From Delphinapterus leucas (lineage: Eukaryota > Chordata > Mammalia > Artiodactyla > Monodontidae), in NCBI RefSeq assembly GCF_002288925.2, contig NW_022098000.1:3493277-3557276 (forward strand): a stretch of DNA of 64,000 nucleotides. The letters are read 5' to 3'. The position numbers were made by a program, and so were the translations under genes. Shown in pieces: positions 46,481 to 58,185 of this stretch (its first letter is position 1; each line of letters opens with the position of its first letter). The notes beneath the pieces were generated by a model, which ran no database searches, had not been told where the DNA came from, and worked only from the letters and a program-made list of their open reading frames with translations.

Positions 46481-47550
46481 CTCTATCCCTTCCCCCAGCA
46501 GTTATCAAGCTGCTAAATTCCTGGGGCCAGGAATCTGCTAGAAGCTCATTCTTTACATATCATAATAGTTCATAGCAATTTCTAATATTAAACAGGCTAG
46601 GATAGAAATAATCTAAAGTCATAATAAAATAAAAAATGATAATTTAGATATATATTCAATCAGTTTTGAAGCAACTTCTATGTTTTTCCACTTTTCCACT
46701 TTTTTATTTCCCAGATAAAATTATTATTTTCCAAATAAAATAATTACCTTATCCCAGAAAATAAGTGGTTAATCGTGGGCCTAATTCTCTCCTTTCAGAT
46801 AAAATTTAAAAGGCAAAGCCACTCAAGGTGTGGTATAACTATTGGCTAGTCCCTCAGAGAGTTACCTTCTTAGAACACAATAGGAGAGGGGAGTTGTTAG
46901 CTTTGACAACTTTTGAGAAAAGTAGCCTAGAAAAGTGTAGTACATGCTGATTCATAATGTCATTAGGCAATTCTAATCTGCCAAAGAACAAAGATAAGGA
47001 AGCAATTGTATTTTTTTGACATCCTACATATAATTATCAAGATCAGGTCCAAACACTTAAGCCCTGAATTCAAATCTTCAGCCTGCCTTTCATCTTGCTC
47101 TATATTTTCCTGCACAGCACGCCCAGGCTGGACCACTTGCTCCTCCATGAATGGATTACGTAAATTGAAGGTGATGCTTTGGGAACTTTGCTCATGTGAT
47201 ACACTGTGTAAGATCTCTGCCCCTTCTCCTGCCCCACCTGGGAGAACCACTAGGGATAGTTCTCTATCACATCTCACTCCTCTTTCAAACCATACGTCAG
47301 GGCTGCAACCACTTTTCCATTTCTCCTTAGTGATCTTCATCCTGATGTTTCCACAGCAGTTAGGTCTGCATCTCTAGTAAAGCATTTATTTCAGTTGGTC
47401 TTTTCTTATGGTTTTTCAAAAATAGAAAACCTGAGTAGTTTATAATTTTTAAAGAAATGGAATCATTAGTTAATCTTTCCACAAAAGAAAACTTCAGATC
47501 TAGGCAATTTTATAAAGTGAGTTCTACAAACTTTTAAGTGACTATATCAT
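46481..47550. other. Unrecognised sequence with opposed open frames
   Basis: Frames of about 125 codons lie on both strands at 46963-47377. Neither shows a domain, signal or known motif, and an open frame on both strands usually reflects base composition. No repeat family recognised. Confidence 0.4.
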
Positions 47551-47559
47551 TTCAGTCAT

Positions 47560-48060
47560 ACAAATATTTCCCCACAATAGAAAATCAGGAAATATTCCCC
47601 TCCACATTTTATAATGCTATAATAGTCTTGACGTCAATATTCAATAAAGACAATAAAAGAAAAGTTAATTACAGGCCAATCTACTAGTAAACATATATGC
47701 CAAAAATCCCAAGCTAAATATTGCCAAACTGAATTTAGATGATATACAAAAACCAAAAAAAAAAAAAAAAGAAAGAAAAAACCCAACAAAAACCAACCCC
47801 CCCCAAAAAACACCCCAAAACCCACTGAAATTCTAATATTCCAGAAATTCAAGTTTGCTTAACATTATACAGTCTATTAATGAATTTGTGATATTAATGG
47901 ATTAAGAAAAGGAAAAAAATCTATGTACTTTTCTTAATAGAAGTACATAAATTATTTGATAAGATTCAAAACCCACTGACACACTGATGATTAAAAAAAA
48001 AAAAGACCTTAACAGGTTAAAAATAGAAGACAGTATATACTGGTAATCTAAAGCAATTGT
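47560..48060 (+). mobile_element. Old L1 ORF2 (RT) fragment, sense
   Basis: 'atatgccaaaaatcccaagc', 'tattgccaaactgaatttag', 'ttaatggattaagaaaagg' and 'caaaacccactgacacactg' follow L1 ORF2 order in the RT region. An A/C-rich run at 47750-47822 interrupts it. Confidence 0.7.
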
Positions 48061-48309
48061 GCTTAATGGGGAGAGTTAGATACACTCCTTTTTGAATCAG
48101 GAATAAGAGGAATGTTCTGTATCACTGTTTATATTCAACATTGTTTAGGATGTCCAGGTCCTAAAGATAAGTGTATACATGATAATTCCCACTGTCAGGG
48201 CTCAGAGGACCACATGCCCCTGCCAGAATCCAGTTACTGGGCTAGTCTAAGGTGGCCAAGGCAGACATCCACTGTGTTGAGTATCTTTTCCTACCTCAGT
48301 CTCCCCATA

Positions 48310-48650
48310 GATATCAAATGTCTACAGCTGAACTCTGCAACATGGTGGTTACTATGTACATGTGGCTGAAATGTAGTTAGTCTGCATTGAAATGTACTAT
48401 AAGCATAAAATACAACACTGTATTTCAAAGACTTAGTATAAAAAGAGCAAAATACCTCATTAATAAATTTTTGATAACATGTTGAAATGCTAATATGTTG
48501 GACACATTGGATTAAATGAATATATTATTAAAACAAGTTTCACTAGTTTCATTATACCTTTTAAAGTTGTAGCTCATAGAAAATTAAAAATTATATATGT
48601 GGGTCACTGAGTTGCATTCTGTTTCTACTGGAGAGCTCTTGAGTTAAAGG
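48310..48650 (+). mobile_element. hAT-type non-autonomous DNA element
   Basis: 'gtacatgtggctgaaatgta', 'ttgaaatgtactataagcat', 'tcaaagacttagtataaaaa' and 'tatgttggacacattggatt' match a mammalian hAT-group (MER/Charlie) repeat in order. The exact family name is uncertain. Confidence 0.6.
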
Positions 48651-48699
48651 GCATTAGACCAGGATGAGAGGGGAGGAGATAGCATAAATGTTGGCAGGA

Positions 48700-49035
48700 T
48701 GCAGGAAGAGCCTGGCTTATCCTCTGCACTAGGCGGCAGCCATCACCCCTGTGATGTAGCTGTCACCCCTGGGTTGCAGCCATCACACCTGGGAGGCCCT
48801 AGCTCCACAGGATGAGAAGCCACAACTAGAGCCGCAGGAGGTGTCCAGTGGGGGATTTCTGGTTCTGGTCTGTGTAGGTCAAGGTGCTGCTGCCATGGCT
48901 ACCTCAGATGGCAGCCAATTGGGGACCGCAGTGGGGCCACGATTGGGATCCCTGGTGACCACCATGGACATCTTAAATTTGGTGCTGGGCCTTCGAGGCT
49001 GGAGCAATAAACTCCTGCTGTTAACAGCTTCCTGT
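48700..49035. other. GC-rich islet with a short triple repeat
   Basis: Distinctly GC-richer than its flanks. Three near-copies of a ~20-bp unit follow each other ('gcagccatcacccctg', 'gtagctgtcacccctg', 'gcagccatcacacctg', 48735-48795). An 'aataaa' lies at 49007-49012. It may be an LTR remnant or retrocopy; no family recognised. Confidence 0.45.
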
Positions 49036-49201
49036 CTGTCTTATTAGACTATAAGATTCTTGGGGACGTCCTGTATCTTACCATCTTTCTATTACACACT
49101 ATGTTAACACAAAGTGTTTTGGACATAAAATATGCTACAAACTTATTTTCTGAATCAAACGGGAATTACATCTTAGTTCAACAAATTTCCACGGGACCAT
49201 C

Positions 49202-49413
49202 TTTTTTTTTTTTTTTTTTTGCGGTACATGGGCCTCTCACTGTTGTGGCCTCTCCCGTTGCGGAGCACAGGCTCCGGACGTGCAGGCCCAAGCGCCATGG
49301 CTCATGGGCCCAGCCGTTCTGCGGCATGTGGGATCTTCCCGGACCGGGACACGAACCCGTGTCCCCTGCATCGGCGGGCAGACTCTCAACCACTGCGTCA
49401 CCAGGGAAGCCCT
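49202..49413 (-). mobile_element. Young short CHR-type SINE
   Basis: Antisense: 'gcggtacatgggcctctcac', 'cagccgttctgcggcatgtg', 'cactgcgtcaccagggaagc'. Short TSD 'ggaccatc' at 49194-49201 and 49414-49421. Confidence 0.93.
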
Positions 49414-49421
49414 GGACCATC

Positions 49422-50495
49422 ATTCTTAATGTCCTCATTCACTACTACACTCCTTCAGGATAAAAACCCAGCACTTCCCAGAAGGCATAGAATCCCTTCA
49501 TAGTGCACAGTTCCATGGTGTGTTTAATGTATATTGGAGATCCTACTATTAGTATCATTATTATTTGTGTATATGGAATTTATTTTTAAACTTATTTTTC
49601 ACAGTCTTAATTAAGAAGTCTTTGTACATATAGAGGTATTTGAATACTGCAATTACTAAATAGATAGTAAAATTTTTTTATTCCACTCTTCTGCACCTGA
49701 CCTTTCTGACCTTTTTCCTCATTCTTATTGCATTAATATTGCTGACAAACAGATCCATATATTTACTGGTGTTATTGAAAATCTACTGTATAAAGCTCTG
49801 TGAGGGCTGAGAAATACACAAACTCTCAATCTTTAAGCTCCTTCTGTCTGATAGGAGAGTTAAACACAACAATCACTTTAGCACACATGGTGTGTGAAAA
49901 CTGTGATAGAAACTGTCAAAATTTAAGACTGCCAGATAGCCTGGGAAAGAGGGTTCACTTCCACTTGAGGAGATCAAAGGCAATATCCTTGTTGAGATGA
50001 CATCTGGCCTGAGCCTTAGATGGTGAGTGGAATTTGGATAAGTGGAGAAAAAAGAGAGGACGTTATCTCTAGGTGGATGAAATGGCATGAAAAGTGGTAA
50101 CATCTTGTAGAAATGTTTAATTGTATGAACTGAGCAACAATTTTGAGTTTTTTTCTCTCCATAAATAAAAGTAGTGTTTGCTTTATTTAATAGGCAATAG
50201 GAAAGCACTGAAAAAAAAAAAAAAAGGTTTTGGAGGTGTGTGATTTGACCAAAGCAAGACTTCAGTAAGATCAAGTTCAGTTGTTGTAAAAGGTGGCTAA
50301 GGAAGACAGTGACGCCTTCATGCTTTAGAGAAGTGTTTATAGGAGAATGAAATAAGCGAATGTGGAAACTGCTACCCAGAAAGAACTCAGAGAATTTAGC
50401 AAGTGATTTTGATAAAGGTGATAGATAGATAATGAAGAAAAGATTATCACCCAAGATCTGAGACTAATTAAACTGACTAGTGAAAAAAATATGTT
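49422..50495 (-). mobile_element. Possible old LINE remnant, antisense
   Basis: From about 49780 the purine-rich text ('gagggctgagaaatacacaa', 'gatgacatctggcctgagcc', 'ttatctctaggtggatgaaa') resembles antisense L2/CR1-type LINE sequence. The 193-codon minus frame at 49873-50454 lies in it, is Ser/Leu/Phe-rich, and has no domain I can see. Confidence 0.4.
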
Positions 50496-50499
50496 CTGC

Positions 50500-51790
50500 A
50501 ATTCTAAAGGCAGGCAAATAACCAACTTTCTTTTACTTTAACTTTCCTTTAGTACAACTATCTCTCCCCTTCTTTCTCCTTTTCAGATCTTTCATAAAAT
50601 CGTTGTTTTCATTTATTATTTCCATTATTTCATTTTCCATACACTTTGAAATCTGGTTTCCATCAAGGTCACACCACTGAAAATTTTTAGGTAAATGTCT
50701 TTGATGATCGATCTGTGGCTTAAAGTGACAGATGATTTCTATTCCTTATCTTACTTGACCTCACTAAACTATTTGAGAATTGTATCTAACCCACCCTTTT
50801 GCATGCTCTGCTATCTTGGGTTCTGTGACATCACTATTTCTTTGTTTCTTTTCCTACATAGCTGCTCTTTAAAGAACAATGAATGCATCCTTAACCTGTT
50901 TCATGTATACTGGTGTTTCCTAACCTTCTGTTTTCAGCCATTATATCTTATTATTCTATATTTGCACTGGCATTGTTTCAACAGTCACTTCTAATGCTTT
51001 TTAGACAAGTGTTTATTGAGCATCTACCTTTCCCAGGCATGGCATTGATTAATCCCAAATCACCAACCTGGCTCTTTCTCCTGAGCTCCAGACCCCAGAT
51101 GCCCACCTACCTGCTTGAGTTAATCTCTTGATTGTCTCTCAGGCTCTGCAAAGATAGCATTCTCCATTCTGATCCCTCCTCAGACCTGCTCTTATTTGTC
51201 TATCCTCTTTCTTGGCAAATGGTAATATCATTCATCCAATTGACCCAATTAGGACCCCAGGAGCCATGCTTGACTCTGCATTTCAGTAGATGACAACATG
51301 AACAGATACCAATGGCCAGGGACCAGATGCCTTCTTTTCACTACATAAAATTAAATACCCCTGAAGAGAAAGGAAAGTGGAAGGAAAATTTTGGGTAGAA
51401 AGCATTTAAATTAGAACTAATCATGTTTCCATAGAATTCACTACAGTATGATAATGTAGATTAAAAATTGAATTTGAAGTGAAATTATAGAAAAATGATG
51501 TTAAAATTTTGCATACCTGAGTATGTGACTTTAAATTATGACTTAAATTTGTTTAATTTCAATGTACTTATAAACATTTTACAGAGGGTCCTCATAACCT
51601 TTAGGATAAAGTCCCAAAACTATTGCATGGGATCCAAGACCCTTTACAACCTGGGTCATGCTGACCTCCCCAGCCTTATCCCTGGCCACAGCCATCCTTA
51701 CACCTTACCCTTGAATGCACATACTCTTTCTGATCTTTAGGACTCTGCATATTTGCTCTTACATTTTCCTAGAATATTTCTTAGACAGTG
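50500..51790 (+). mobile_element. L2 (or L2-related) LINE, sense
   Basis: RT-domain sequence 'ccttatcttacttgacctca' (about 50742), 'ttgggttctgtgacatcact' and 'ctgagctccagaccccagat', then 'ccaggagccatgcttgactc' and, after a foreign gap (about 51300-51570), the 3' part 'aggataaagtcccaaaacta', 'gaccctttacaacctgggtc'. Frames broken throughout. Confidence 0.75.
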
Positions 51791-52184
51791 TTCATTTGGT
51801 TAATTTCCATTAATTAATTAATTTATAAACATTTCAGGAAAAAGCAAAAATCCCTGCTTTCAAGGAGCTCATTATCTATTGAAGGAGACAGGCATAAGAG
51901 ATAAGACAACTCTTACTCATGTTGATAGAAATACAGTACAGGTGGTATCCCGATAATTGAGGGAAAGGTACTGGAAGGTTCATCTAAGGGTGAACATCTG
52001 AGAGCAGCCCAGGGCATTCTTCCAGTTTTTGTGATCAAGAAGTGCTTTCCCACGTTCAGAGGAAATCTTTCCCTTTGTGGTTGATCCTGGTTCTTTCCAA
52101 TGAGGGAGGAATCAGTGATAATCTAAATGAGTACGAAGGTTTAAAGTCAGGGACTTCGGAAAAATAAAATGGTTTTAATACCAC

Positions 52185-52300
52185 TCTGACCTGCTGAACA
52201 GGATTTTCAGTTGTGGTCCAGGCATTTCAATTTTGAAAAACAGTTCTACAGGTGGTTGTGATGCACACACAAGGTTGAGTACTGTTGTTAAATAATCTCA
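52185..52300 (+). mobile_element. MER5-like hAT fragment
   Basis: 'gtggtccaggcatttcaatt', 'acaggtggttgtgatgcaca' and 'aaggttgagtactgttgt' follow MER5 order. Confidence 0.6.
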
Positions 52301-52866
52301 AAGAAAAAAGGAACAAGAGCTCTTTTAGTGATTTACATTTTGTTCAGGACATAGCTTAGAGACCATCCTTTCAGAAGTTCTTCTAGGATCATCTGAAGTC
52401 TGAGATAGGCACCTACAGCAATCTGGGCTTAGCTCTCTGAAAATACACCAAATGGTATACTTCTGTCTTCTCCACTAGACCTAAGGTAGAAACTGTGTTA
52501 CTTGTTAAGGATAGAAACTGTATCTATATCCAAGGCCTTGTATAGTATCAGAGTAGAGAGCACTTAACAGGCAGTGACTATAGGGTATGAGTGTCTTTAT
52601 GGGTTAAAGGGGACTCTAGTTTTAAAGGGGAACAAATAAATTTCATTTTTTATATATTGAGACCAAGGTGCCATTGGCTTATTCAGTTTTAAGTACCCAA
52701 TGGACAACTGAGGATGTGGAACTTGAAGTTGAGAAATAAGTCAGGACTGAAAATATTGGTTTGGTCATAACCTTCAGGATGGTGTTAGCTAACACATGAA
52801 AAGTAGACTTTATCTCTTTGGGCAAAGTGAGGCTGAAAGAGGCCAAATCACAGAAGTTTGAGATTA

Positions 52867-52870
52867 AAAA

Positions 52871-52924
<54 letters not shown>

Positions 52925-53130
52925 TACACATGTATATATAAAACATATTACATTATTAAATTATAAAAATTATACATAACATACTATATTATTATATTAT
53001 AAAATTATATATAACATATTATGCTATATTATAAAATATATATAATTGCATACATGTAAAATTACATATATTATATTAATATGTTATAAAATTATATATA
53101 ATTGCATATATATATGTGTGTGTGTTTAGA
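52867..53130. repeat. A-run, (TA)n and AT-rich degenerate repeat
   Basis: About 22 A, then about 12 TA units and CA units, then 160 bp of 'tatattata'-like degenerate repeats ending in (TG)n at 53115-53124. Confidence 0.9.
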
Positions 53131-53276
53131 GGAGCAGTGGAAAACAAAGAGCTAGTGAAAAAGGTGCATCAGAAACTTCCCTAGAATACAAAGAGGAGAA
53201 TCAGTCCCATATAATTCAGCAGAAGAAAAAATTTCATGGTGAAATAATGAGTCAACATTGTTAAATATTGTAATTA

Positions 53277-54182
53277 CAGTAAGTCCCCTACATACAAACG
53301 AGTTCCATTCTGAGAGGGTGTTTATAAGTCCAATTTGTTCGTTAAGTCCAACAAAGTTATCCTAGGTACCCAACTAACACAGTCAGCTATACAGTACTGT
53401 ACTTTTCACACAAATAATACATAACAAACAAACACAAAAATAAAGAAAACACTTTTAATCTTACAGTCCAGTACCTTGAAAAGTACAGTAGTACAGTACA
53501 ACAGCTGGCATACAGGGGCTGGCATCGAGTGAACAGGCAAGAAGAGGAGGTGGGAGATGGTAGAGCTGAAGGATCATCAGCAATAGGAGATGAAAGGCAA
53601 GCTGCAATTTCACTCATGCCTGATGTTGATGGCAAAGGTTCCCTGCTGGATTCAATTCTATCTACCCTCTTGAAAAAATGATCCAGTGATGTCTAGGTAG
53701 TAGCTCTTCTTTTCGCATCATAGATAACACGCTAGCACTGGATTGCATTCTGAATGGCTGCTGCAAACTTCGTGTACATACTGTTCTATATTCGGGTCCT
53801 GTGCCTCAAAAACTAACAGTGCTTCCTCAAATAAAGAAAATCCCCTTGCCATTTCCTGCGTCATGAATCTCTTTGGTTCTTCAGTTATTTTCAATTTTGT
53901 TTCCACCATTTCACTTGGCACTTCTTAGCAGTAGCAGCTACATCACCATTGCTTTTACGCTTGCTTCCGGGCATCCTGGGCTTGAAATAAAGATACTGTA
54001 CTACCGTACTCTATACAGTACTGTACTGTAAAGTACACAAAAGCACAACCACTTGAAGAGGATGCATGCACGTGACAACATACGCCAGACATGTGAACTA
54101 ACTTATGTGATTGGACATGCAAATGCATGTTCATATCTTTGAAAGTTTGCAACTTGAAGGTTCATATGTAGGGGACTTACTG
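53277..54182 (-). mobile_element. Tigger DNA transposon, internal deletion
   Basis: Terminal inverted repeats 'cagtaagtcccctacatac' (left) and a right end that is its reverse complement ('gtaggggacttactg'), with TA at 53275-53276 and 54183-54184. Only 906 bp remain, versus more than 2 kb for coding Tiggers. It carries the two ends of a pogo-type transposase gene and lacks the middle. Confidence 0.92.
53387..53974 (-). pseudogene. Tigger transposase, N- and C-terminal remnants fused
   Basis: On the minus strand a start at 53974 gives 'MPGSKRKSNGDVAATAKKC', then after about 28 codons a stop. In another frame at once follows C-terminal sequence: 'ARGFSLFEEALLVFEAQDP' (53718-53921) and 'PSTSGMSEIAACLSSPIAD' (53387-53635). 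The DNA-binding domains and the DDE catalytic core between them are absent, so no activity is possible. The breakpoint lies near 53915. Confidence 0.85.
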
Positions 54183-54947
54183 TACAGTGTCAAAATGCTG
54201 TTGAGATCTATCAGAGAAGTCCAGAATGGAGAAAACCCATTTTCTAGTATAATTAGGATATCGCAGTTGACATGTAAGGGAACAGTTTCAGCTAAGTGGT
54301 GGAGAAAAAAATCTTAATACTATAGTTGACAAAATGCATAGTGATAGAATTGTGGAAGTCTGGATAGGAGAGGGATTGAATGATAATTTGCAGGACTGGC
54401 AAGTGAAAGCAAAGAGTTTGTGTTATATTGAGACCAATGTGTATTTGTAAGGAGCGTGTGTTTGTCCAATGACTGACAATGGCTGATGGTGGAAAACACC
54501 CAAAAGGGAATGAGTGGTAGAGGATGATCTTGGGCAAAGTAAGACATATGGATCCTTGCAAGTGGAGGAGATGGGAGAGGTCAAGGCATCTTTTCACAGA
54601 ATATGGAAAAGAAAAAGAAGTAGGTGGAGGCATGGAATCATCTTGAGGTAAAATGGGGATTCATTTCAGGTTTGTTAAAAGTTCTCAGTAAGTTATGACA
54701 ATCAGCTGAAGATGGTAAGGTGAGTATAGAATTGGGGTGGGAGGTTGAGAAGACTAGGCTAGTGGAGGAGCCACTGGGAACACATTAAACACAGAGTCAG
54801 CAATCTGGTAATAAATGACTTGTGGTGCAATGGTGAGGACCCAGCTGATGGAGCATGGTGCTGTGAACAGAAGCAGAGAATACAGTCAGTAGGCATGACC
54901 TGAGGAATTAGTTCTGTTAGATGGGAATGTTAAAAATTTAAGGAGAT

Positions 54948-55266
54948 CTTCCATTGGTCTCTGTGTCTGTTTTTGTGCCAGTACCTTACTGTTTTGATTA
55001 CTGTAGCTTTGTAGTATAGTCTGAAGTCAGGGAGTGTGATTCCTCCAGCCACTGTGGAAAACAGTATGGAGGTTTCTCAAAAATCTAAAAATAGGAGTAC
55101 CATATAACCTAGCAATTCCACTCCTGGGCATATATCTGGAAAAGAGGAAAACTCTAATTTGAAAAGATACATGCACCCCACTATTCTTAGAGCACTATTT
55201 ACAATTGCCAAGGCATAGAAGCAACCTAAGTATCCATCAACAGATGAATGGATAAAGAAGATGTGG

Positions 55267-55306
<40 letters not shown>

Positions 55307-55650
55307 GGCGTATTACTCAGCCATAAAAAAAAAAGAATGAAATTTTGCCATTTGCAGCAACATGGATTCCCTTGGAGGGCACTATGCTTAGTAAAATAAG
55401 TGAGGCAGAGAAAGACAAATACTGTATGATATTACTTATATGTGGAATCTAAAAAGAGATAGATATAGAGAACACAGATGTAGAGAACAAACTTGTGTTT
55501 ACCAGTGGGGAGAGGGTAGAGAGGAGGGGCAATTTGGGATGGGGGAAAAAGGGTTAGTATGGGATTATATGAAATCATGTGTGTGAAACTTTTGAAAATT
55601 GTGAAGCACTATCATAGAATTGAAAGAATTTTTCATTCAATAATAGAAAG
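54948..55650 (+). mobile_element. 5'-truncated L1 with 5' inversion and internal deletion
   Basis: 54952-55048 is antisense ORF2 ('ttgtagtatagtctgaagtc', 'gggagtgtgattcctccag'). From 55049 the L1 is sense ('ccactgtggaaaacagtatg', 'gcctattactcagccat'-like block, 3' UTR to 55620). Roughly 130 codons of ORF2 between the two arms are missing. TSD 'taaggagat' at 54939-54947 and 55651-55659. Confidence 0.85.
55270..55304 (+). repeat. (CA)n microsatellite inside L1
   Basis: About 17 uninterrupted CA units within the L1 ORF2 C-terminus. Confidence 0.95.
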
Positions 55651-55980
55651 TAAGGAGATGAGGAATTCAGAGACCTTGTGAATGGTCACACTGAAGTAAG
55701 TGATCATTTTAACTATGATGAGTAAGACAATGAAGAGTGAATGGATTGAGAAATATGGTGTAGAGATCAGAGGTAAAAATAGGAATAAAAACAATTTTAG
55801 CAGCTGTGAGGGCAACAGAGTAAAAAGCAGGAAACAGGCAATTGTATTAGTGGAAGGAGAGTACCTTTGTTATTTGATGAGTATTTTTCTGTGTTTTTGC
55901 TCCTCTAGCAGCCCATATGAAAGTGTTATCCTTAGATTCTGTGTGACCCCCAGACTTTTAGATTTCATAAGCCAATAAAA

Positions 55981-57540
55981 TTTCAAATTTTAGTGACATA
56001 AAGTTGCTAGATTTTAAATTTATTTTTGACAATTAAGGACAATGAAAAAAAGAACTGCCATCTGCTCTCACTATAATGTACTAAACATAAAAACACTTTT
56101 TAATATAAAAAATAAGAAAAGGCAAAATCTCAGAATAAGAAAATAAATTTTTTTCCCAAGAAAGTACATTTTGCAATTATATTAATGCTTGAGCTTAAAT
56201 TTATATGCACATGCATATGCACCTATCTATCTATCTATCTATCTTCTGTCTTTAGTGTTGTGTCATCATTAATGTAAATTATTTTTTGTTTATTTTGTCA
56301 TAAAAGCTTACACGTCCACCTGGAACCTCAGAATGCCTCTTTGTTTGGAAATGTAATTTCCTTTGTAGATGTAGCTAGTTAAGATGAGGTCATACAGGAT
56401 TATGGCTTCTAAGGTCTGTCTGCTATAGCCAGGTCACTCTCGAGGTAGCCTTTGTGGGCTGGATCCTAACACAGTTCAACACATTGACTCTCTACCATCT
56501 GTGGCCCAAATCTGGTCTATAGAAAATCCTCAAATAACTTTTGCTTTATTGAATTCTTGGAATAGGAGCCCATCTCAACTCAGCCACTGTCCTTTGCCCA
56601 CCATTGGAACAATTAACAAATGATTTCTTGCCTTTAATATTTTCTGAGTGGGAGTAAAACACCATCCATTGCAACTCTCAACTCTAAGGCACACATGTTA
56701 AGTCCTCTGAAGGACTCCTTGAAATCCTTGTAATTCAGTTTGTTGTTGGAAGCAGACACCCTCCCCTAAAAAGGAAGAGTTACCCTCAACACACTAGCAG
56801 TTTTCTCTGCTTTTGACCACTGGCTACTCTTGAGGTGAAGGACTTATGGAATGCTTAACTGGTTTTTATAAACCTCCCTTGAACAATTTTATGTTTGATG
56901 TCTGATATTTGTCATCTTAAAGTGTTAGTTAAATCTTCCACCTTATCATCTTTTTACTTATGATCAGCTGTTTAATGTTTCCTTCTTCCTTAGACTTTTA
57001 CTTCTATGAGAGCAGAGACACCTTTTTTTTTCCTAACAAATGTATTCCCAGTACCAATCTAAATGACTAACTTATGGTAAGACAATAAATACAATATTTA
57101 TTGAGCGAAAGAATGAATGAATGAAATTACAGAAGAAACATTTTTCCCCTGGTACTAAACTTTAAAACAAATTTTCCATGTGATGTTTTAAGAGGAATAT
57201 ATTTAGAGATGGACAGTGTCCTCAATATCAATATTATAGTTGTTCTAAGCTAATATAGCTTATTTTACACTTCACCCTTAGATCAAGTTTTCTCAAGGAG
57301 TGGATGGATGACATGCCCATTAGATTATCTTTTCTAAATAGATTGTTTCTTAGCAGTTTTTAAAAATCAGAAATCAGAGTTTGATATTAATTTCTTTGAT
57401 GAGTTGATATTTGTAAAGTTGATTGATGGTTGACCCATATTCTTCAGAAACTGGACCCTCAGGTGATATAATTTCACATTCCATTATGCTTGGTGAAATA
57501 CTGGTACAAATACTTTTCCTAAGTTAAGGGACATCTCACT
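55981..57540. other. Mostly unrecognised sequence
   Basis: A (CTAT)n tract at 56224-56243. About 56320-56410 resembles an old MaLR piece ('ttaagatgaggtcatacagg'). Otherwise no repeat or exon seen. Confidence 0.4.
56224..56243 (+). repeat. (CTAT)n microsatellite
   Basis: Five uninterrupted CTAT units. Confidence 0.9.
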
Positions 57541-57923
57541 CATGTAAGAAACATTGCTACATAACAAATAACCCCCAAACTTAGAAGCTTAAAACAAAAA
57601 ACATTTATTATTTCATAGTTTCTGTGGGTCAGGAATCTGACCCCAGCCTAAGTTGATGCCTATGGCTCAAGACCTCTAAGGATGCTGCAGTTCAGCTGGT
57701 GGTGGTGGCTGTGGTATCCTCTGATGGTTTGATGGCAGTGGATGAGGGGAGAGATCTGCTTCCATGCTCACTCGTGTGGTTGCTAGAAGCCCTCCGTTCC
57801 TCACTTCACTGGCCTCCGCATAGGCTGATGGAATGCGCTCATGACAGGACAGCTGGTGGTTCGGGAGAGAGAGAGCCAGAGAGGGAGAAAGAGAGAGCAC
57901 CTGCGATGGAGCCACAGTTTTAT

Positions 57924-58133
57924 TTTTTTGTTTTTGTTTTTTTACAGTACGCGGGCCTCTCACCGCTGCGTCCCTCCCACCGCGGAGCACAGGCTCTGGA
58001 CGCACAGGCCCAGCGGCCACGGCTCACGGGCCCAGTTGCTCCGCGGCACGCGGGATCTTCCCGGACCAGAGCACGAACCTGTGTCCCCTGCATCGGCAGG
58101 CAGACTCTCAACCACTGCGTCACCAGGGAAACC
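57924..58133 (-). mobile_element. Young short CHR-type SINE in LTR
   Basis: Antisense: 'cagtacgcgggcctctcacc', 'cagttgctccgcggcacgcg', 'actgcgtcaccagggaaacc'. Imperfect TSD 'ccacagtttta' / 'ccacgtttttt'. Confidence 0.9.
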
Positions 58134-58185
58134 CCACGTTTTTTTTATTACCTAATCTTGGAAGTAAGATCCCATTACTTCTTCT

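Larger units (their letters stand above)
51830..55980 (-). mobile_element. Long L2, antisense, with several insertions
   Basis: Runs from the 3' side on the left to the 5' side on the right. 'aatccctgctttcaaggagc' (about 51850) marks the 3' region, and 'caatggacaactgaggatgt' lies near 52698. Around 54185-54225 the minus strand encodes a decayed RT block ('LDLSDRS' then 'HFDTV'), matching the L2 'DLSAAFDTV' motif. Purine-rich sequence continues to about 55880. Split by a MER5-like element, an AT microsatellite, a Tigger (53277-54182) and an L1 (54948-55650). Confidence 0.75.

Noticed and set aside
46963..47377. Overlapping ~125-codon frames on opposite strands
   Set aside because: Dual open frames without domains are most simply a base-composition effect. 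No splice-bounded or conserved protein features seen.
49873..50454. 193-codon minus-strand open frame, the longest in the window
   Set aside because: Low-complexity Ser/Leu/Phe composition in purine-rich DNA that resembles an antisense LINE. No motif, no start context, and no exon-like boundaries.
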